Positions 11,041-22,099 of a stretch of 64,000 bases of DNA are shown here, in pieces; the first letter of the stretch is position 1, and each line of letters begins with the position of its first letter. The position numbers and the translations under genes were made by a program. The notes beneath the pieces were generated by a model. The model had not been told where the DNA came from. It did no database searches and worked only from the letters and a program-made list of their open reading frames with translations. Origin of the DNA: Deinandra increscens subsp. villosa. Lineage: Eukaryota; Streptophyta; Magnoliopsida; Asterales; Asteraceae. The stretch spans positions 100,988,124 to 101,052,123 of the forward strand of contig JBCNJP010000025.1 of assembly GCA_039602395.1 (NCBI GenBank), in the 5' to 3' direction.

Positions 11041-11910
11041 CAGGGCCGGCCCAATGGGTCAAGCAGCCCAAGCAAGGGCTTGAGGCCCCCAAAATTTTTA
11101 GGGCCCCAATTTTAAAAATCTGCTAAATAAGGGTTATTAAAAATTTTGTTAAAAAAGTTATCAAAGTTGTATACTACTCTGATCGGCTAAGTCCTTCGCG
11201 TAACATAGCTCTTTCCCGGGTTCGAAACACGTTTCTAGTGCTTTTCTCTATTTTCTTCTTTTTTCCTAGTAAAAAGCGCTGATTAGTAGTATGTATTGGA
11301 GGAATTAATATGGTTGTGTAGTATCTCAATTGCTTAAGTTGTTTATTCATTTTAGCTCCTCCTCAGGTTTGAAACCTTTGTCAACGTTTTCTCACTTTTT
11401 TTTCTCTCAACTCAGAAAAATGATGTACCCACAATTTAAAAAAAATCCTCTAATTCTTTCAACTGGTTTTTACTCTAATTCTAGATTGAGACCATTTTTT
11501 TTTTACATTTTTCGCATATCTTTCACCTTTTCTATTTCTTTTTTACATTTAACAGTAGTTTATTTTACGTAAATATTTTTTTATAAATCTAAATTTGGTT
11601 TTTCATTTTCAAATTGTTTAATTTGTATTCATATTTAAACTTGGTTTTACTTTTTTTAGGATTATGAATTCAAATATTAATGTTCTAATATGATTGCATT
11701 TTGACACAAAAAGACAATTAAAGCTATATTATACTCGTTTGAGTTCAGTTGTATTAGAATTTTGATAATATCTTGCTGGTTATGGTGTTATACGATAATA
11801 CCATTAATTTGGAACCAAAAGTTATTTGAAAAAATCAAAAGAAAAGTAAGACTCAAGGGCCCCAATTTTATAGTTCGCTTGGGGCCTCCAAAAACCTTGA
11901 GCCGGCCCTG
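11041..11910. mobile_element. Non-autonomous hAT element, 870 bp, 8 bp TSD
   Basis: The element starts CAGGGCCGGCCCAATG and ends with GAGCCGGCCCTG, giving inverted termini CAGGGCCGGC. It is flanked by a perfect 8 bp duplication ACGTTTGT (11033-11040 and 11911-11918). The 8 bp duplication and CAGGG-type ends identify the hAT superfamily. The subterminal parts (GGGCTTGAGGCCCCCAAAA on the left; TTGGGGCCTCC on the right) also pair. No transposase frame is present, so it depends on an autonomous partner. A B-box-like GGGTTCGAAAC lies inside near 11219. Confidence 0.9.
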
Positions 11911-11918
11911 ACGTTTGT

Positions 11919-12391
11919 TTGTGTGGTTATAACATGTGATTACATAGTGGATAAAATATAAAAAAAAAAAATTAGCGTAGCACAGGTAATAAAAACGAAA
12001 AAAAACATACATAAAAATCAAAAAAAATCCAAAAAAAAATTCTTCGCGTACGGATTTAAGGATAGCAAGTACCACGCCTGGATATATGCTACCTCTGCCC
12101 CTATGCTTGACCATGTTTTGCATGTTTGTTAATTTAGATTTGGTTGTGTAGTTTTGTGGCATTGTGGAGTCAAAATTTGTGTGCCTTTAAAAGTGTATTT
12201 TGTCAGGACAATATTCCTATCATTTTTTAATGTAACTCGTATAATATTTAAAGTACTAAGGAAAAGGAGAACATACAAGTATACAACCCATGTTATATAC
12301 GAAGAAGGCCATACAGCCTGGCTATATGGGGAGGCATATTTACATTTGTGGTGACGTCACTGGGTCTTCACTAGAAGACGATTGGCCGGAG
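11919..12391. other. Intergenic DNA, no gene recognised
   Basis: A-rich stretch followed by mixed sequence. No domain, RNA gene or bounded element is recognised. Confidence 0.5.
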
Positions 12392-12765
12392 GAGTTAATA
12401 CAAGAAAAATGACTATTAAAGACTAAAAAATTAGTCACGAATTGTTTCAAATCAGTACCTAATGATCATCAGGAACTAACTTTCCTAGTCACGAGTCAGC
12501 TACCCATTCTTTGGCATAGATAGTATTATTAGTAACTAAAAATCAGTCTCGGTTGTATGGAACCAACATGGACTAACATTCAGTCTTCAAATCACAAAAA
12601 TCCAGTTCTCAATATAAACTTCAGTACCGCCTCAGCTCCTCGTTTCATTCCTAAATACATTTTATTTGTGACTAAAAATCAGTCTTTGATATCTTGTTTT
12701 TTAAAACTGAAAACCAGTTTTTAAAAAACACATATTCGGTCCTCAATATATCTCCTGGTATTAGG
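12392..12765 (+). mobile_element. Degenerate CACTA (EnSpm-like) terminal fragment
   Basis: TACAAGAAAAATGACTATTA near 12400 resembles the CACTACAAGAAAAATG start of plant CACTA elements with the first bases changed. The following 350 bp contains several copies of GACTAAAAATCAGT-like and TAGTCACGA-like phrases, in keeping with the subterminal repeats of that superfamily. The partner end is not visible, so the piece is truncated. Confidence 0.45.
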
Positions 12766-12772
12766 GGTGTTC

Positions 12773-12965
12773 ATAAACCCGGAAAACCGACCCAACCCGT
12801 TTAAACCGGATAAAAAATACGGTTTGGGTTACTATTTTTTCAAATGGGTTGGGTCACGGGTCAAGTTTTTAAAACCCGAGGCTAACGGTCCGGGTCATGG
12901 GTTTGGGTTTCGTGTGTCCGGTTCAACCCGGACCGGCCCGTAAAACTTCGAATACGTAATATTAT
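12773..12965 (+). mobile_element. hAT-like terminal fragment
   Basis: The piece begins TAGGGGTGTTCATAAACCC and continues with repeated AACCCG/CGGGTT phrases, the style of plant hAT MITEs that start TAGGGGTG. No matching right end with an 8 bp duplication was found, so it is probably truncated or diverged. Confidence 0.4.
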
Positions 12966-13673
12966 TAAATATTTAATAATAATAACGGGAACGTTTTTGT
13001 TTTTGGATTTTGATATGTTACACTTTGCTCTAGGATGCTGCTTTTTTTTATATTAATTCAGTCTGCTGCCTTTTAAAAAAGGTATTAAAAAGGTATATTA
13101 TTTAAAACCCTAGGGTTGGGTTTTATAGAAAACCAATATTTTGCAAAAAATCAAGAAAAAAAAATTATTTTTTTTTTAACTTTTTTTATATGTTTCTTTC
13201 ATGATTTAAAGAATACTGGAAAAAGAAAAAACTTTAAAAACATTTTCGAGTTTTTTTTTAAAATAAAATAAAATTCGGATTTTAGCTTGAAATTAATAAT
13301 GCACTATGCAACAATAATATAAAATTGGTTTATGAATGGCAATTTCTTTTTTTTTTACATTATTCGCATAAACCAAGTGCATATTTAAGTTAAGTTTCTT
13401 CTTTTTAAGTAGTTTTAATTATAATGAATTATGCAATATTATTAGTATTATTGCATGATTCACTAATAAAAAATCACTAAACTTTTTATTTTTTAATTTT
13501 TTTTTCATAAATAAAGCTAATAAAATTATAGACTTTTTGGTGAAATTGTTTTTAAAAATTATTAATATATGAAGAAGTTATAGAGAAAAAAAAAAGTTAG
13601 TTTTTTTATTTTCTGAATAATTGTTGATTTTATGTAGATTTTTCAATCATAGAAATAAAACAAAACTTATTCA
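12966..13673. other. AT-rich intergenic DNA, nothing recognised
   Basis: Homopolymer-rich AT sequence with no coding signal. It is the left flank of the Mutator-like element at 13683. Confidence 0.6.
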
Positions 13674-13682
13674 TTTCTAATT

Positions 13683-15020
13683 GAGTAAATTACGGATTTC
13701 GTCCCTGAGGTTTACACAAATTTCGGATTTCGTCCCTAAGTTTCATTTATTACGGATTTCGTCCCTAACTTTTACAAAAACGTTACGGATTTCGTCCCTA
13801 AGCCTGACGGACATTAAAAAAATCTGTTAACTTTTTTACAATTCCTAATATACCCTTACCCTTTTAATTTTAATAAAAATTATATATATAACCCCACAAA
13901 TGTTCAAGAACCAAGGAGCTGTGTATACCATATCAGAAAGCCGCCGCCACCACCACCAAATCGGAAAGCCGCACCACCAAAAAAACCAAGGGGCCGGCGA
14001 ACTCCATTTCTGTCACTCCACCACATCTCCGGAAACGATTGATTGATCTGTATCGATTGCTTGATCTGGTTCCACATCTCTATCGATTCAATCTGATGGA
14101 ATGACAAAAATAACTTAGATAGATAGGAATCGATTCAATTGGTTGTATAGATTGCTTCATTGGTTCCATTATCTCTGACCACCATTATACCCCTGCTTTT
14201 CCGTTGTTCCACCATCTCCGACGACCAGGAGGTCAACGGCTCGACAACGGTCCTTCTTCATAGACGACCAGGTTAATTAAGGGTTAAATGGAAAAAAGAA
14301 AAAATGAAGAAGAAGAATCACACCTGTCTTCCATACCAGGGCCATTTCGCCGATCGACGACGGTCCTTCAGATTGCAATGGTAAATTGCATTAATTGTGG
14401 CATTAGAGTAAATTGCAATGGTCCTTTAGATTTGAATAAAATGAGTAGTCTAAAAAAGTGAAGGATATGTTATATGAACCACCCCTTCGGCTGGGTATTT
14501 TTTGCAATAGCGGCTAGGAATTTTTACGGAATATTGCAAGGGCGGAGGACGACGACGTTGTAAATGGTGGCGGGGGACGATTTGGGCGGAGACGATTGGG
14601 TTCGAACGAAAGAGGGAGATGGAGACAGACGGACTGGAGGTCGCTAGAGAGCTCGCTGGCCACCACTACTACAATCCAGAAACGAAGGAAATTGGCCGGA
14701 GAGGGGGTGTGTGGAATGAACGATGATGAGGAGGCTGAAGGTATGCGTCTGTGGGTGGGGAAGAAGGGGGGAGGGGTGGGTTTTAATTTAAGTTTTATTA
14801 TTTTATTTTTAGTTTAGGTATTTATATATATATTAATTAAAGACAAGGGTATAAATGTCTTTTTACATCTGTTTAACAGAAAATTTTAACGGAAGTTAGT
14901 CAAAAGGACGAAATCCGATACGTTTTTGCAAAACTTGAGGACGAAATCCGTAATAAATGAAACTTAGGGACGAAATCCGAAATTTGTACAAACCTCAGGG
15001 ACGAAATCCGTAATTTACTC
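13683..15020. mobile_element. Mutator-like (MULE) foldback element, 1338 bp, 9 bp TSD
   Basis: The left end GAGTAAATTACGGATTTCGT and the right end (reverse complement of the same) are followed inward by about 130 bp of inverted repeat that is itself built from tandem TTACGGATTTCGTCCCTAAG-like units: four on the left (about 13690-13800) and four on the right (about 14905-15010). A perfect 9 bp duplication TTTCTAATT flanks the element (13674-13682 and 15021-15029), as expected for Mutator-like transposition. The interior (about 13900-14790) is GC-richer, with CACCACC and GGCGG stretches that look like captured genic DNA, but I cannot identify its source. No MURA transposase is present. Confidence 0.85.
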
Positions 15021-15029
15021 TTTCTAATT

Positions 15030-15616
15030 CTAGTGCTCTTTTGTGCCTTCCGATTAACAGCCCACATCTTCTTTTCTTCTGTTTTAGGCCTGCTCTGCGT
15101 AGAACAAAGTGCAAAATGTCAGCCCAACTTCTTGTGTTGTAAGTTGTAACCCACCTCACTGAGCCCCTCGACTTGCTTTTAATCGTTCTTTTTCATTTGT
15201 TTTCTGATGGATAGACCCAATTTAGCAATTCAGCCCATTAGTATATCATTTATGTTTATGCATTTATGCACCAACTTTTGCCCAACAACGAGCTCACCAT
15301 GTTTTCTCCGTCTTGATTTTGTGCCAACAGCCGGTTGATCAATGATTTACTTTGATTCACTATCTACACATTTCAACATTAAAGGCCCTCAAGTTGCCAA
15401 TTCATTGTTTTAATCAAGACTTTCCTAGAATCCTAGTTAAATCTTTCTCGTTATAACCATATGACCACGTTAACTTTTATGCACAAATCTGAAATGATCA
15501 TTTCAAGGTTCTGTTCAACATCTATTATCACGCCTCGTAACCGCTCCTGACCTATAAAAACGTTAAAACTATCCAGAGTAAAATTTGTTCCACAAAAAAC
15601 ACATATATATACAAAA
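15030..15616. other. Intergenic DNA, no gene recognised
   Basis: Mixed-composition sequence between two mobile elements. No reading frame, RNA gene or repeat boundary is recognised. Confidence 0.5.
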
Positions 15617-16349
15617 CTAGTTTTTTTTATCCCCGTGTGTTACACGGATTAATTCAAAATTTTGTAATGAAGTCAAGTTTCTTTTTTTATTAATTAAACT
15701 ATGACCAAATTTTTTGTTTATTATATAGTATAGAGTATAGATAAATATAGATAGATGTAACTTGATAAACTATATTATATATTAAATTAAGTAATTAAAT
15801 AATTGGTTATTAAATAATCTAGAAGACAATAAATAAAGTGGATATATATATATCCAAAATTAGAAGATCCGCTAAAATAGATAAATAGTGGATATATATA
15901 TATCCAAAATTAGAAGATCCGCTTGTGAATGTTTATTGGCGGGAAAAATTGTTGAGGATGAATGTGGTGGTGCCACAATTCAAAATTTTGTGGTGAAGTC
16001 AAGTTTCTTTTTTTATTAATTAAACTATGACCAAACTTTTTGTTTATTATATAGTATAGAGTATAGATAAATATAGATAGATGTAACTTAATAAACTATA
16101 TTATATATTAAATTAAGTAATTAAATAATTGGTTATTAAATAATCTAGAAAACAATAAATAAATAGTGGATATATATATCCAAAATTAGAAGATCCGCTA
16201 CAATAAATAAATAGTTGATATATATCCAAAATTAGAAGATCCGCTTGTGAATGTTTATTGGCGGGAAAAATTGTTGAGGATGAATGTGGTGGTGCCACAT
16301 GGCAAATTATGGTGCCAAAAACTTTTCTTTTATTATATATATATATAGA
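15617..16349 (-). mobile_element. Non-autonomous Helitron with internal tandem duplication
   Basis: On the minus strand the right end reads TCTATATATATATATAATAA, a typical plant Helitron 5' start, and the left end has a hairpin (CCGTGT-AAC-ACACGG) followed by an A-rich spacer and CTAG. The element sits between host A (15616) and host T (16350), as Helitrons do. Inside, a unit of about 326 bp starting AATTCAAAATTTTG is repeated (about 15651-15976 and 15977-16297). Each copy also carries a GGATATATATATCC palindrome followed by AAAATTAGAAGATCCGC. No Rep/helicase frame is present. The exact 5' base is uncertain because it lies in a TATA tract. Confidence 0.7.
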
Positions 16350-16931
16350 TATAGATATAGATAGATAGATATAGATATAGATAGATACTATGATATTAAT
16401 GAAATCAATGCATGGAATGTAATTTAAATAAAAGCTAAAAACGTGCCTAAAAATACAACTAATAGGGTTTGGGTTTAGTATTTGGTTATATAACGTATAA
16501 CTAGAAACGTTCCCATTCGTGTTGCGGCATGATGTGTGTTTTAGCGATCATACCGACGAGGTTAAATACAAAAACAAGATCAAAACGCAGATAAAAAGGT
16601 ACATTGCAAAGATTATAAGTTGTAACACACTAAGTCGTGAAAAATGATAAAAATAATTTTATCCAAACGTTATAAATTTAGCACAATAGTTACTGGTGTA
16701 ATGGTTACAATTATGTAACATAACCTTTAGGTCCTCTTGGTATTTCGAGTGTTTAACTTCTAATTTTAACATTAATGTTACGCAATTTTTTTTCGTTATT
16801 TTTACGTTACGTTATAACAATGCAACTATATCTACATGTATTCATGTTGTTAAGCATGAGTAGCAAATCTAGTTACACACAAATATAAGTTTATAAAGTA
16901 TAATTGTTAGCTATTGTATCTTTAATCCTAA
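16350..16931. other. AT-rich intergenic DNA with GATA-type repeat
   Basis: The segment begins with a short degenerate GATA/TAGATA repeat (about 16345-16390). The remainder is AT-rich with no recognised gene or element. Confidence 0.5.
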
Positions 16932-17231
16932 GGGTGGGAGAGTGGTAAAGATAAGTAGTAGAAGTAGAATTTGTAATAAGCAATAGGATTGTGTAATGCA
17001 AGAGAGAGGAAAAGTGTAATATACCTAGTAGAAGTGAGGAGTTGTAAAATTGAAGTAGTAGAGGCAGAAGTGGAGATGGCCCACAAGAAAACCCACACAC
17101 AAATCATCAAGAACCAGCAACTAACATGTAGCCAAGGGATCAACTTTGGAAAGGTCGTCGCGAGACCTGCGGCGGTGTAGCCGCCCGAGCCACCGAAGCC
17201 GACATAGTAGCTATTCACCACTCCATCCCCT
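16932..17231. mobile_element. Tourist-like (PIF/Harbinger) MITE
   Basis: Left end GGGTGGGAGAGTGGTA, right end CACCACTCCATCCCC, flanked by TAA at 16929-16931 and 17232-17234. The ends resemble those of the element at 961-1281, so the two may belong to the same or a sister family. The small reading frames inside are not conserved and look incidental. Confidence 0.65.
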
Positions 17232-17234
17232 TAA

Positions 17235-18432
17235 TAAATCACTAAAATGATTGACACATGTCTTTTTTATAGGAGAGTTCACATTAGCTATCACATGTCA
17301 AAACCACATTCAATTATCAATTTATTAAATTATGAATTAAGACTAATTACTAATTTTGTCCACACTAAATTTTTATTTCAAAATTTATTTGACAAACATG
17401 TAGATTTAATAAATTTATTCAATAATTTGAGTCTTTTTAAATAAATTAATCAATAATTTATCAAACATAATAAATTTTTTAATGTATTAAATTATCAATT
17501 AATGTTTTATAATAAATTACATCATTTATAATTTTTAAATCTTTTAACCGTTTTTTATATTTATCTGATATTATAAACCTAAATTCAACCTCTGTAGTAG
17601 ACATGTGTCTTGGTTCTCACGGAGGTCCGAGTAATCGACCTTGGACATAGCCGCAAGGGTAGGTTTACACGTGAGACCAGGGTCGCCTAATCGATGTCGT
17701 TAAAAAAAAAAACCTAGTTATATAAATACACTTTATGTTGGGACTTTCTGGGAATCGTTGAGAAAACCTGATTGCTTGATAGTTTCTGAAAGTCGTGTAA
17801 AATCACTTTCCGATCAAATAACCGGAGTGGCTACCAATGATTCGATTGGATAAAATCAAAACGATTCAAGATCTAGTATGAATTGAGAGTTGTGAATTTT
17901 TTAGGAACGAGAAATTGATTTCATGAATCAATGATCGAGTTATCAGGAACATGGGCGTATTTGTAGTTATCCAAATAACTGCAAATGCAAATTTGAATAA
18001 TATACACTTTAGTCCCTCAACTCTCATTAATGCAATTTCGGTCTGAAACTTATATTTTTGATGCATTTTCTATTAAGGACTTAATTCAAAATAAAAAAAA
18101 CCCTAGCTAGGGGCTCTGCGACCCGTCAGGGGCTGCCGTCCCTTGGACCCCGTTCCTCCCGGGGGCGCTGCCCCTTCTATTCCCTGTTAGTCTCGATGAC
18201 ACTCAAGCAAGCTATACTCTTGCTTGAATGTTATACACAATCTTAAATTATACTAAAATATCCATCACTTTTTCATGTAGTAATAATTAACACGTATCCA
18301 TAAAATCTATGATAATTAAATAAAAATAAAGAGAACATTTATTAATTATATAACAAATCCAATTGCTTACGTGTACTCATCTTTTGCACTGTTAAGTCCA
18401 TCTCATCATTTTACCATTTTCTTACTTGCTAT
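17235..18432. other. Intergenic DNA, no gene recognised
   Basis: AT-rich sequence with a short GC-rich island around 18110-18180 (CCGTCAGGGGCTGCCG style) of a kind common in dispersed plant repeats. No coding sequence is recognised. Confidence 0.5.
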
Positions 18433-18574
18433 TTGTGGCGGTGCAACGTAGCTTGCTGTACACACACATTACACACACAGGTCGTTATCTCTTTCCTCCA
18501 CATCCTATACACGCATTCTCTCTCTAAACCTCTCTTCTTCTTCATTTTTCATCGCCGCTTCTGCGCTTCATCTT

Positions 18575-18610
<36 letters not shown>

Positions 18611-20650
18611 CACAGCACCACATCTTCGTCTTCTCCTCTGGCGATGTTGTCCACTTCATCTCTCATATCACAGCAACCGTCGGTCGTTCTGATTCTCAAC
18701 GCCGCCACCGTCGGCCCTTCCGATTCTCGACGCCGCCATTTTTCGACCGTTCCGGTGTTTTGTGGTTAGGTTTTCTTTTTTAGCATTTATCTACTGCTTC
18801 AAGATATCTGTTTTTTCTTTTATAACAGTGGTTTGTGTGCAGAATCGCTTCTCATTGCTTCCGATTGCTGATTTTTAAGGTATTTGTTTTGTAATATGTA
18901 TTAAATTGATTCTAATTTTTGGGTAATCTGGAATTCAAAGTGAAGTCGATATGAGATTTGCTATGTTTACAACTTCTTGAGTAAATTATAAATGAAAATT
19001 AGTAAATTGAACTTCGCAATTGCAACAGGTGGAATTTTAACTTTTGAAGTCAAACTGAATGGGACTTGCTTTGTATCAAATCTAATGTTTTCAATTTGCT
19101 CTTGCCGACGATTTTGATTTCTCATTGTGTTTAAATTTGTTCATTTTTAATTGAATTTGATGTTTTGTTTTTCATCGCCACTGTGTAACCCTAATTTCGT
19201 CCCTGAATCTTCAAGATTGAATGTAACAAAGACGACCTCCAACTGAAGATGACCTTGGTAGAGCGATTACGGTATAATCGTTCTCCGATTATCACACGAT
19301 TCAGAAAGCTTCAACGATTTGGGTTTCGATTTATCTTCGTTTTTGTCTTCAAAATTCAATCGCTGCTACAGGTTTGTTTTTGTATTAACCGGGTTTTAGA
19401 ACGATTTGCATGCTTTTAATCTATGATATTGTTACCTTTCCGAATGAAGTTTGTTGTTTCTTTTTCCGATATGGTTGACATGGTTGATTAAGAAAGTTAT
19501 TTGTATATAAATTATATGTATAGAGTGCTCTTTTAAAAATGTAAGTGTAGTTATAGAAATTTGTAAGATAAACTGGTTACTACTTCTAAGACTTTTAGTG
19601 TTTGTTTTTAACTCTCATTGTAGGTTTCAGTGGAGCTATTTTAAGGTTGAGGTGTGTTTTTCTTCTTTTTTTTTGTTTTTTGTTGTTTAAATATTCACAT
19701 TTCTTTCTATGACTACTTTCTTTAAGATTTCAAAGTTAAAAACTATTTTGTAAAAGTTTGCAGCCCAAACAGATTTTCAAACCAAACATTAAATATAAAT
19801 CCCATCGTCACTTTTCAAATTGTTATACAGTTTATGGTGTAAAAGAAGCGGATCACCAATCTAATACTTCATTTTATTCTAATCAAGGTCATTTGTTAAC
19901 TAAAACTAATTAGTACTTCATTTAACTATGTGTCATGTTTTAAGTATGGTTTTGTTTTCTTTTGATTAGCCTCTATTAAGGCTTTATACTATCTAATTTA
20001 TAAAGTTTAAACGGATCAAGCGGGTTAACAACGGCCCCTTCTTTTTGTTTTCTTTTTTATTTATGTTTGCTTTTATCAAGACTTTATAATATCTAACTTA
20101 TGACTGATGTTTTTTACAATAGTCCGTCTGTGTGTTTCAGAGATTTTTGTGTGTGTAAACAGAATTTATATATTCTTTAGTGGTGGGGTTAGATTTAGGA
20201 TGAATGTGTTTAGCTAAACGAGCTGTGTTTGCATTAACTCGGTAGTGACAGATTCACCTGTTTAACGAGCTGTGTTTGCATTAACCCAGTAGTGACATAT
20301 TGACCCGTTTAGGATTTAAATTTCCATTGATTCATGTTGATTGGTTTTGCAGGATTGATCTTCTGGTCGTTGCATTATATATGTGAGATGGTATGTATTC
20401 TTTCTTTCATGTTTCTTATTTTTGGTTTTCGTTTTCGATTTGTAACTGTTAACAGATTGGTTGTTTGTTAAAGGTTATTGAATCTGAAGTACATAAATTT
20501 TTATGGGTACAGGAGTTTCTTAATGTAATTCCACTAAAAATAAATGTATACCTCGACTGATCACTGATATAACTATTTTCTTGATGATTGAGAGTTTTGG
20601 TAACCAGCCTTATCTTTATCACATTACAGGGACAAGAACAATGTGTTGAT
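18433..20650 (+). other. Gene-like but non-coding region (possible lncRNA or captured leader)
   Basis: Composition shifts here to that of a plant 5' transcript leader: a CT-rich lead with a (CT)n microsatellite (18573-18608), a GC-richer stretch to about 18770, then T-rich intron-like sequence with plausible donors and acceptors (for example TTTTGCAG near 20350). A 41-codon frame opens at the ATG at 18644, but I recognise nothing in it. No long conserved frame follows. It could be a long non-coding RNA, the leader of a decayed gene, or sequence captured by the Helitron-like end at 21045-21078. Confidence 0.3.
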
Positions 20651-21044
20651 TAACACGAATCAACACGAACAGTTTGTGTTTCAATTATGTCAATTGTATT
20701 GCCGTTTAGTATCCAGAAGTTTGAGAAATTCCTGAAATACTTTTGCTAATTAAGTTCATCTATTTAACAAGCAACAAGACCAAAATATGTTGTTTTGAAA
20801 TTGGTACAAAATCATTATCAAATTTGTATTTAAGAAGTAGTAGGTTTCAACATCCTAGATGAAAGCAATGCTATATATCAGGGTCTCAATTTGATGTTTA
20901 TTTACATGGTAGAAATGCTTAGAGTAAAATACGTCAATGTTTTTTCAACTTATAGAAAAACTACTTGAACGAAATGACAATAAAACATCAACTTAAATAA
21001 CATTGAACATCAACATCAACTTCCGCTGCAACACGAAAATATTT

Positions 21045-21078
21045 TCGACCCGCCGCAAGGCGCGGGTCGATTTACTCG
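21045..21078 (+). mobile_element. Helitron-like 3' terminus (CTCG type)
   Basis: A strong hairpin with arms TCGACCCGC and GCGGGTCGA (21045-21053 and 21062-21070) is followed by TTTACTCG and then T. The layout matches a Helitron 3' end, but the last bases are CTCG and not the usual CTRR. The upstream start is not known. Confidence 0.4.
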
Positions 21079-21181
21079 TTTTGCTATCAATTAGAGTAAC
21101 AAAGTAAAAAAGTAATAGATATTATCTATAGATTACAAAGACATCTCAAACGGGAACATGTGTGATTGTTTGACTAATAGA

Positions 21182-22033
21182 TCATTTAAGTGTCCGATTC
21201 GACAGACGCTTTTTTGTGATATATTTTTCAGGATTTTCTTCGTGCGAATCGATCAAATGTGGGAAATTAAGCAAAGCATGAGACCCACGGTGCTTAAAGG
21301 CGGCTCGATCATAAGCCATGGCTGCTTCCTCCGGCGTATCGTAGGTTCCAAGCCATAATCTCCCTCCTTTCTTCTCCGGATCCCTCATCTCCGACGTGAA
21401 CTTCCCCCATGGCCGCCGCCTCACTCCTCTATATCTGCTCCCAGACGGGCGAGCTTCAATATTCTTCTTCTTCACACCAGATAAAACCTCCCCGCCACGT
21501 GTCACCACGTTATTTGCATCCCAATTTAGCGACATGTTTAGGGCGGATTCGTCCATTATAGGTAATAAACACGTATGAGAAAAATCACTGAACGATGCCG
21601 CAATATCCGTGGAACCTTCTAGAAATATTTGTGGGACATGGGTAGGATAGTTTTGTGTGTCCAAAGAATTTGGAAATATATATTCGTTATTACAATGTAA
21701 CAAGCTATATATATCATAATCATCTAAGTTTTGCGACAGCTGGGTCGAATCATTCATAAAATCATTCATAAAATATGAATGATTCGACTTGGAATTTGTC
21801 TGGCTACACGCCTCACTAGAGGCAGTGTTAGCTGTGAAAGCTGATAAAGTTTTGGGATCGAAATTTGTGGAAAAGGTGTGAAAGTTACTCGAATAGTAAT
21901 TAGAGTCGAATGCAGGAAAAGCAGCCGCTAGGTTATGATCATCGAGGACGTGGTTCTCCGAATGATCATCAAGGAGATAGTTACGAACGGATTCAAGGAC
22001 GTTAGAATAAATGAAATCTCCTTGTTCGCTCAT
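21182..22033 (-). CDS. AP2/ERF transcription factor, ERF subfamily
   Basis: An intronless 283-aa protein with one AP2/ERF DNA-binding domain at about residues 200-261 (Y-R-G-V-R-R-R-P-W-G-K-F, then R-L-W-L-G-T-Y-D-T-P-E-E-A-A, A-Y-D-R-A-A-F, and L-L-N-F-P). A single domain without a B3 domain places it in the ERF/DREB family, whose members bind GCC-box or DRE-type promoter elements in the nucleus. The W-L-G and R-A-A-F motifs and the aspartate in M-R-D-P (ERF position 19) fit ERF. The class-defining alanine 14 is replaced by threonine (K-F-T-S-E). Residues 1-190 are acidic and rich in S, N and D, as in activation regions. A short basic stretch (K-K-K, about 188-190) precedes the domain. The overall look resembles group IX (ethylene/jasmonate response), but this is inference. 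The start is the first Met, 58 bp below a TATA-like box. Confidence 0.92.
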   Translation of the reverse strand: MSEQGDFIYSNVLESVRNYLLDDHSENHVLDDHNLAAAFPAFDSNYYSSNFHTFSTNFDPKTLSAFTANTASSEACSQTNSKSNHSYFMNDFMNDSTQLSQNLDDYDIYSLLHCNNEYIFPNSLDTQNYPTHVPQIFLEGSTDIAASFSDFSHTCLLPIMDESALNMSLNWDANNVVTRGGEVLSGVKKKNIEARPSGSRYRGVRRRPWGKFTSEMRDPEKKGGRLWLGTYDTPEEAAMAYDRAAFKHRGSHALLNFPHLIDSHEENPEKYITKKRLSNRTLK

Positions 22034-22090
22034 TCTTACTTTTTTCCCGAATTTGCTTTACGAGTGTTTGAAGATGTGAGGGAAGCAATG

Positions 22091-22098
22091 TATATATA
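22091..22098 (-). promoter_or_regulatory. TATA-like box of the ERF gene
   Basis: TATATATA lies about 58 bp upstream of the ERF start codon on the minus strand, a usual position for a plant core promoter with a short leader. Confidence 0.5.
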
Positions 22099-22099
22099 G

